Shown here piece after piece: positions 6,028 through 9,915 of a stretch of 9,915 bases of DNA (position 1 is the first letter of the stretch; each line of letters begins with the position of its first letter). A model generated the notes under the pieces. The model was not told the DNA's origin, did no database searches, and saw nothing but the letters and a program-made list of their open reading frames with translations. Both the position numbers and the translations under genes were made by a program. This DNA is from Thermoplasmata archaeon (GTDB lineage Archaea > Thermoplasmatota > Thermoplasmata > Thermoplasmatales > Thermoplasmataceae), in the NCBI GenBank assembly GCA_021804185.1, contig JAJZKL010000010.1:1-9915 (forward strand), given 5' to 3'.

Positions 6028-7121
6028 ATCCGTCTGAAATAGATACCACGGCTGTCTTCCTGGTTATCGGGCTGGTGTACTGGCTTGTGCCGTATGTCAC
6101 CCAAAGCACAATAAAGTTTGGAGTGAGAATACCTCCGGGAAGGATCAATGACCCCGTGTTAAGGAGAATGCTGAAATCGTACCACGGGTGGGTGACTCTA
6201 GCCACAATCAGCATTTTTATGGCATTCATACTTATGCCTGACCTTTACGGGATTTTCTGGATTGGAACCTTCTCATTTATTGCAGAAATAGTTGCGGTGT
6301 ATCTCATTTACTTTGTGATTCACTGCAGGCTAAAGAAAATAAAGGATGAAAACGAATGGTACCAGGGTGCAAGACAGGCTGCCGGTGTTCTGCTGCCATT
6401 TGCACATCAAGACCATAGAGATTACGTTTACACCATCATGATTTCATTTTCTGCTGTCATAATCGCTGCGACTGTTATCATGGGAGCCTTACTTTATCCT
6501 GACCTGCCTGCCCTTCTGGTTACTCACTATACTCATAATGGAATCCCTGACAGCTTTGAAAGGAAGGATCTCATTGACGTTTTTACATTTCCGATCCTGC
6601 AGCTGGTTGTTACTGCAATTCTTTTCCTGGTTTCCTATGCCATCTGGAAATCGCGACAGGAAATCGAGGTTTTCAGGCCGTATACTTCATATCTGCAACA
6701 ACTGAAATTCAAGAAATATTACAGGTACGTGATTATAGCAATATCTATCTCACTGAATGTCTCGTTGATGTTTGTGGCAGCAATACGATGGGGACTGCTG
6801 AACCGCAATTATGGGTCCGCTCTGAACTACTTTCCAATAACTGCAGTTCTCCTTATCTCTACACCAATGATTTACCTTGGTCAGCAGGGCAGCCGGATAA
6901 AAACTGGATTCCCGGAACAACCAACCGGCTTCGTAAACATGAACGATGACGTTTTGTGGAAGGGGGGAATTTTTTATTTCAACAGGGCCGATCATTCGTT
7001 TTTAGTGGCTAAGAGATTCGGGATAGGGTGGACGCTTAATTTCGGCAACCCCCTTACCTGGGTGGTTCTGTGGGGAATTGTTATGATTCCGATAATCAGT
7101 TTATTGGTTATCTCACATTGA
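6024..7121 (+). CDS. Multi-pass membrane protein, DUF1648/DUF5808 type
   Basis: Integral membrane protein of 365 residues from the CTG at 6024, or 348 from GTG at 6075. The upstream start is preferred: it restores a complete first membrane helix (TTAVFLVIGLVYWLVPYV) cut in half by the GTG, and a good ribosome binding site precedes it. Family marks, numbered from the GTG: 'YVTQSTIKFGVRIPP' near the N-terminus; a DUF1648-like segment at about 137-165 with 'YPDLPALLVTHY' and 'NGIPDSFERKD'; and a DUF5808-like C-terminus at about 290-325 with 'LWKGGIFYFNRAD' and 'KRFGIGWTLNFG'. About eight membrane helices are likely. DUF1648 occurs in SdpI, the immunity protein against a secreted toxin, and these genes commonly follow YtrA-type regulators, as here. 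A role in sensing or resisting envelope-active compounds is inferred. Confidence 0.85.
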   Translation: MNPSEIDTTAVFLVIGLVYWLVPYVTQSTIKFGVRIPPGRINDPVLRRMLKSYHGWVTLATISIFMAFILMPDLYGIFWIGTFSFIAEIVAVYLIYFVIHCRLKKIKDENEWYQGARQAAGVLLPFAHQDHRDYVYTIMISFSAVIIAATVIMGALLYPDLPALLVTHYTHNGIPDSFERKDLIDVFTFPILQLVVTAILFLVSYAIWKSRQEIEVFRPYTSYLQQLKFKKYYRYVIIAISISLNVSLMFVAAIRWGLLNRNYGSALNYFPITAVLLISTPMIYLGQQGSRIKTGFPEQPTGFVNMNDDVLWKGGIFYFNRADHSFLVAKRFGIGWTLNFGNPLTWVVLWGIVMIPIISLLVISH

Positions 7122-7178
7122 AAGCTGCTATTCTCCTCAGATTTAAGTGTCCGTGCTAGCCCCTTTGATTAGTGCATA

Positions 7179-7195
7179 CATATAAAATATAAATA
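7179..7195 (+). promoter_or_regulatory. TATA box of the glycosyltransferase operon
   Basis: CATATAAAATATAAATA contains one or two strong box A matches. Transcription would start near 7208-7218, leaving a very short leader before the TTG at 7226. This is the only clear promoter for the two genes that follow. Confidence 0.6.
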
Positions 7196-7225
7196 CAGCT
7201 ATATGATAATCCAGAAGGTACATTA

Positions 7226-7843
7226 TTGGTCGAAATAAACGATCCCATGCAGATTTCTTTGCAATCTGAACCGGTTTTAAGCGAGGGAAAACAGTGGTCA
7301 ATTTTCAGGGATTCGGTCAGTAAACTTCCAATAGTATCAATAAAGACCAGGGAAAGTCTTCTGGAAAGCATAATCTCGCATTATGATTGCAGAGACGGCA
7401 GATCTGCCATAGTTTTATACAATTTTGGTTATGAGGATATTGCAAGACAGGTAAGCAGCAATTGCAAGAACTCAACTTTGCTTGAAATAGGGAACATAGA
7501 TAGGGCGATCATCGGGGACTCCAGACATGCAGCGAATCTTGGCGATCAGATGGCTTCCGAAATATTTGCTGATTCCATGAAATTCCGGAAGCTCGATATA
7601 TTTATCATAGGGGCAAGCAATATCTTCCTATCAGACAGAAAGGGCTTCAGCATGCGATTCACTGAACAGTTTTGGAATTCTTTTATATCGGCTATTAACA
7701 CAATCAACAACGACTCAAGACTTATAATGTTCAGCAAGAGGGGAAATACTGAAGTGGAAAAACTTTTGTACTCGCTCTCTCATGCCGTGGTATCTGTTGA
7801 CATTGTGAACGATGGCCTCGATTTCCAGATAACAAGCCTATGA
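7226..7843 (+). CDS. Unknown protein, possible degenerate RecA/KaiC-like fold
   Basis: 205 residues; no family recognised with confidence. The pattern of alternating hydrophobic strands and helices ('SAIVLYNFGYEDIA', 'KLDIFIIGASNIFL', 'SRLIMFSKRG', 'HAVVSVDIV') resembles the RecA/KaiC/GvpD ATPase core. No Walker A motif (GxxxxGKS/T) is present, and the Walker-B-like strand at 124-132 lacks a terminal acidic residue, so ATP hydrolysis is unlikely. There is no signal peptide or membrane segment, so it is cytoplasmic. The start TTG at 7226 is preferred because AGAAGG (7213-7218) lies 7 bases upstream; the ATG at residue 8 (7247) is the alternative. The gene ends in ATGA shared with the glycosyltransferase start, so the two are translationally coupled and probably act together, perhaps as regulator and enzyme. 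Confidence 0.7.
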   Translation: MVEINDPMQISLQSEPVLSEGKQWSIFRDSVSKLPIVSIKTRESLLESIISHYDCRDGRSAIVLYNFGYEDIARQVSSNCKNSTLLEIGNIDRAIIGDSRHAANLGDQMASEIFADSMKFRKLDIFIIGASNIFLSDRKGFSMRFTEQFWNSFISAINTINNDSRLIMFSKRGNTEVEKLLYSLSHAVVSVDIVNDGLDFQITSL

Positions 7844-9363
7844 AAAACCCCAGAAGAGTAGCCATAATTTTTTCTTTCTTTGCTGCACCTCTCCTCCTAT
7901 CTATTTTTACAGCTACTTCTTTCCTCGCCATACCACTGGTATATATTTACTGGTTACTCCTGTTCATATCTGTTTTCACCGTAGCAGTATTCCAGGTCCA
8001 GATGTTCAAGGCAGACAAATACACTTTCAAATTGCTACACCATCAAGCAAGCAAAAAAATGATCATATTCATTGCCAGCTTCAACGAAGACCCAGGAATG
8101 CTGGCCAGAAACCTTATTTCAATCAAAAATGCTAACAGGGATGGTGAAGTCTGGCTACTGGACGACTCCACAGACCAGAAAATAGTGAAGGAACTAATAC
8201 CGATCTGCGAGAAACTTGGAGTCAGGTTCATTCATAGAAACTCGAGGAGAGGATATAAGGCCGGAGCCTTAAATGACGCCATGGCGCTGGTAGGAGATGA
8301 TTATGAGTTTATGACGGTTTTTGACAGCGACCAAATGCCGAACCCCAGATTCTTCACTGGCATCATGGGTTACTTTTCTGACCCAAAGATTGCAGTTGTT
8401 CAAGTCCCCCAGACATACACAAGCGTTCCAACGAACATCAGTCATTCCGCATTTTTCCAGCAGGAAGTTTTTCTAAGGAAAATTATGAGGGCAAGAAGTG
8501 GCTCTTCAGCATTTATTCTTGGGTCTGGTTTTGTAGCAAGAATTTCCGCAATCAAGTCAGTGGGCGGATTTTTTGAAGACAATGTAACAGAGGATCTGGC
8601 CACATCAATCCTTCTTCAGAGCAAGGGCTGGAAGATAATATATGTGGATACTTCTGACATCTGGTATGGTAGGTCTCCGGAAACTGTCAGTGCATATATC
8701 AAGCAACAGGGTAGATGGTCGCTAGGAGGTTTTCAGGCGCTTTCGCTGATGTTGTACAGCAATCTCTCAATATCTGCTTTTTTTGATTACTTTTCAGGTT
8801 GGCTTTACTGGTTATGGGTAGGTCCAATCAGACTTTTTTCGCTTCTTTCACTCGTGCTATTCCTGGATTTCAGGCTATATACAATTCTTGTAAACCCTAT
8901 ATTTTTCATCATCTTTTACTTCCCGTTTTTTATTTATTCAATGATCTTCTATTATTATACGGCAAGCGACGGACTGATGAGCTACGGAATAAAAGGGTTT
9001 TTCATGCACCAGGGTGCCGAACTTCTCCTGATGTTCACTGTGACTTCTTCATTTTTTGCATACGTTTTAAAAAGAAAGCGACCTTTTGCCGTCACACCAA
9101 AAGGCGTTGCCGGAACTTATTCTCTCAGGCAGGCTATGCCCATGATCTCGATAGAATTGCTTGTTACTTCCACGATAAGCTTGGGGATAATATGGCTGAG
9201 AACTGCCAGCCAATTTCTGCTAAGAGTGGCCATTTACATCAACGTATTCTTCGCAGTCTATCTCATACCTTTCCTGATAGCAGCAAGCGTCATACTGTTT
9301 ACCAGTACTTATTCCCCTAAAAATGAAACAGTTCTATTAACCAAGGTACAGCCGCCTGAATAG
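7840..9363 (+). CDS. Membrane family 2 glycosyltransferase, cellulose-synthase-like
   Basis: 507-residue processive-type glycosyltransferase that would polymerise sugars from a nucleotide-sugar donor and move the chain across the membrane. Two N-terminal membrane helices (about 8-56) precede the cytosolic catalytic domain (about 72-300) with all hallmark motifs: DDS at 108-110, DSD at 162-164, TED at 250-252 and QQGRW at 289-293. Several membrane helices follow, about 313-490, with 'KRKRPFAVTPKG' near 424-435, the interface segment seen in BcsA-like enzymes. There is no PilZ (cyclic-di-GMP) domain. The sugar and polymer cannot be told from sequence: cellulose-, hyaluronan- or mannan-like products are all possible. 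It starts at ATG 7840, overlapping the previous stop by ATGA. The motifs are intact, so the enzyme is probably active. Confidence 0.93.
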   Translation: MKNPRRVAIIFSFFAAPLLLSIFTATSFLAIPLVYIYWLLLFISVFTVAVFQVQMFKADKYTFKLLHHQASKKMIIFIASFNEDPGMLARNLISIKNANRDGEVWLLDDSTDQKIVKELIPICEKLGVRFIHRNSRRGYKAGALNDAMALVGDDYEFMTVFDSDQMPNPRFFTGIMGYFSDPKIAVVQVPQTYTSVPTNISHSAFFQQEVFLRKIMRARSGSSAFILGSGFVARISAIKSVGGFFEDNVTEDLATSILLQSKGWKIIYVDTSDIWYGRSPETVSAYIKQQGRWSLGGFQALSLMLYSNLSISAFFDYFSGWLYWLWVGPIRLFSLLSLVLFLDFRLYTILVNPIFFIIFYFPFFIYSMIFYYYTASDGLMSYGIKGFFMHQGAELLLMFTVTSSFFAYVLKRKRPFAVTPKGVAGTYSLRQAMPMISIELLVTSTISLGIIWLRTASQFLLRVAIYINVFFAVYLIPFLIAASVILFTSTYSPKNETVLLTKVQPPE

Positions 9364-9394
9364 AACAGGAAACAAAAATTCGGCTATAAAACAG
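9364..9394 (-). terminator. Short convergent gap with a T-run
   Basis: Between the ends of the glycosyltransferase and the methyltransferase. Read on the minus strand it contains ATTTTTGTTT just after the methyltransferase stop, a plausible archaeal U-rich termination signal. No comparable T-run serves the plus-strand gene here. Confidence 0.35.
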
Positions 9395-9915
9395 TTATTG
9401 ATGGACATTTGTGTAGAAAGATCTGGATCGCATCATGTCCCTCCTGTTAGGGACAGGCCCGTTCTGATTTGCATATTTACGGATGAAAGATGGCTTTCCA
9501 AAAACCCCGATCAAAGATGTATCGTCAGCATTTAAATTGAGCAGATATTTTCCTTTCATGCTCTTAAGAAAATCAGCGAGGTCCAGAAAATCATTGTCGG
9601 TGAAATTATAATTATACCAGTCTTTTCCGGGATATGGAGGATCAAGATAGAAAAAAACCTCCTCGGAATCATATTTGCGTATAATATCCCGAAAGTCCTG
9701 GTTTTCTATCCGCCAATTTCTTACAATATCACGAATTTTTCCAAAGTTGTAAAGGGTCTTCTTCAGATACATACCTGAAGATTTTTCCCTTTGTGTTCCG
9801 TAGGTGTTACCCAGCCCTCCGAAGCTGCGGCTAAATCTTACTATTGTGTTTCCCGCCTTGAGCGGGTCGATGACATCTCTATGGCCTGGAGCCAAACCGG
9901 CATTGACCTGCGGCT
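9395..9915 (-). CDS. DNA adenine methyltransferase (D12 class), N-terminus outside window
   Basis: C-terminal part of an N6-adenine DNA methyltransferase that transfers a methyl group from S-adenosylmethionine. The catalytic motif DPPY is encoded at 9643-9632 within 'VFFYLDPPYPG'; it is followed by 'YNF' and a helix-strand pair ending 'KGKYLLNLNADD', as in Dam/D12 enzymes. Upstream, 'FSRSFGGLGNTYGTQ' matches the substrate-contact region of the family, preceding 'NQDFRDIIRKYD'. The frame is open to the window edge (QVNAG before the TTG at 9895), so that TTG is internal, and motif I for AdoMet binding lies beyond. About 170 residues are seen of a usual 260-300. It could be an orphan or phage-type methylase or half of a restriction-modification system; no nuclease is visible here. 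Confidence 0.87.
   Translation of the reverse strand, partial: PQVNAGLAPGHRDVIDPLKAGNTIVRFSRSFGGLGNTYGTQREKSSGMYLKKTLYNFGKIRDIVRNWRIENQDFRDIIRKYDSEEVFFYLDPPYPGKDWYNYNFTDNDFLDLADFLKSMKGKYLLNLNADDTSLIGVFGKPSFIRKYANQNGPVPNRRDMMRSRSFYTNVHQ

Noticed and set aside
8799..9320. Plus-strand frame of 173 codons inside the glycosyltransferase
   Set aside because: Overlaps the C-terminal membrane helices of an intact enzyme in a different frame; composition is typical of a shadow frame.
9893..9895. TTG as the start of the methyltransferase
   Set aside because: The frame continues open to the window edge, and D12 enzymes need an upstream AdoMet-binding motif I that is not in the visible part.

Overview
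The window looks like chromosomal DNA of a thermoacidophilic archaeon, most likely from the Thermoplasmatales or a close relative. The phenylalanyl-tRNA synthetase alpha subunit is of the archaeal type. TATA-like boxes sit about 25-28 bases upstream of start codons, as expected for leaderless transcripts. Arginine is mostly AGG/AGA and ATA isoleucine is common. The secreted proteins are rich in Asn-X-Ser/Thr sequons and carry a 'EYGL.AGT.W' motif that I associate with Thermoplasmatales surface proteins. The lineage is inferred from these features; there is no rRNA or other marker gene here.

Layout. (1) Bases 1-1061 (+): most of an arginine deiminase gene that enters from the left edge. (2) Bases 3615-1064 (-): a two-gene operon for secreted proteins, first a 173-residue small beta-rich protein and then a 677-residue protein with an internal duplication. 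They overlap by GTGA, and their mature N-termini resemble each other. (3) Bases 3798-3953 (+): a 51-residue zinc-finger protein, converging on and overlapping the end of pheS. (4) Bases 5415-3943 (-): pheS, alone; pheT is not in the window. (5) Bases 5531-7121 (+): a GntR/YtrA-type regulator, a possible 27-codon ORF, and a multi-pass membrane protein of the DUF1648/DUF5808 type that seems to start at CTG. A palindrome overlaps the regulator's TATA box. (6) Bases 7226-9363 (+): a 205-residue protein of unknown function (possibly a degenerate RecA/KaiC fold) coupled by ATGA to a membrane-bound family 2 glycosyltransferase of the cellulose-synthase type. (7) Bases 9915-9395 (-): the C-terminal part of a D12-class DNA adenine methyltransferase that runs off the right edge.

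How the genes may work together. The regulator and membrane protein form a compact autoregulated unit of the kind linked to envelope stress or immunity. The 205-residue protein and glycosyltransferase look like a polysaccharide-synthesis pair in which the first gene may be regulatory. The secreted pair could build an extracellular filament or a cell-surface layer. Arginine deiminase and pheS are metabolic and housekeeping genes. The right-hand half (surface polysaccharide and DNA methylation) reads as more accessory than the left. I see no rRNA, tRNA, CRISPR array, insertion sequence or integrase.
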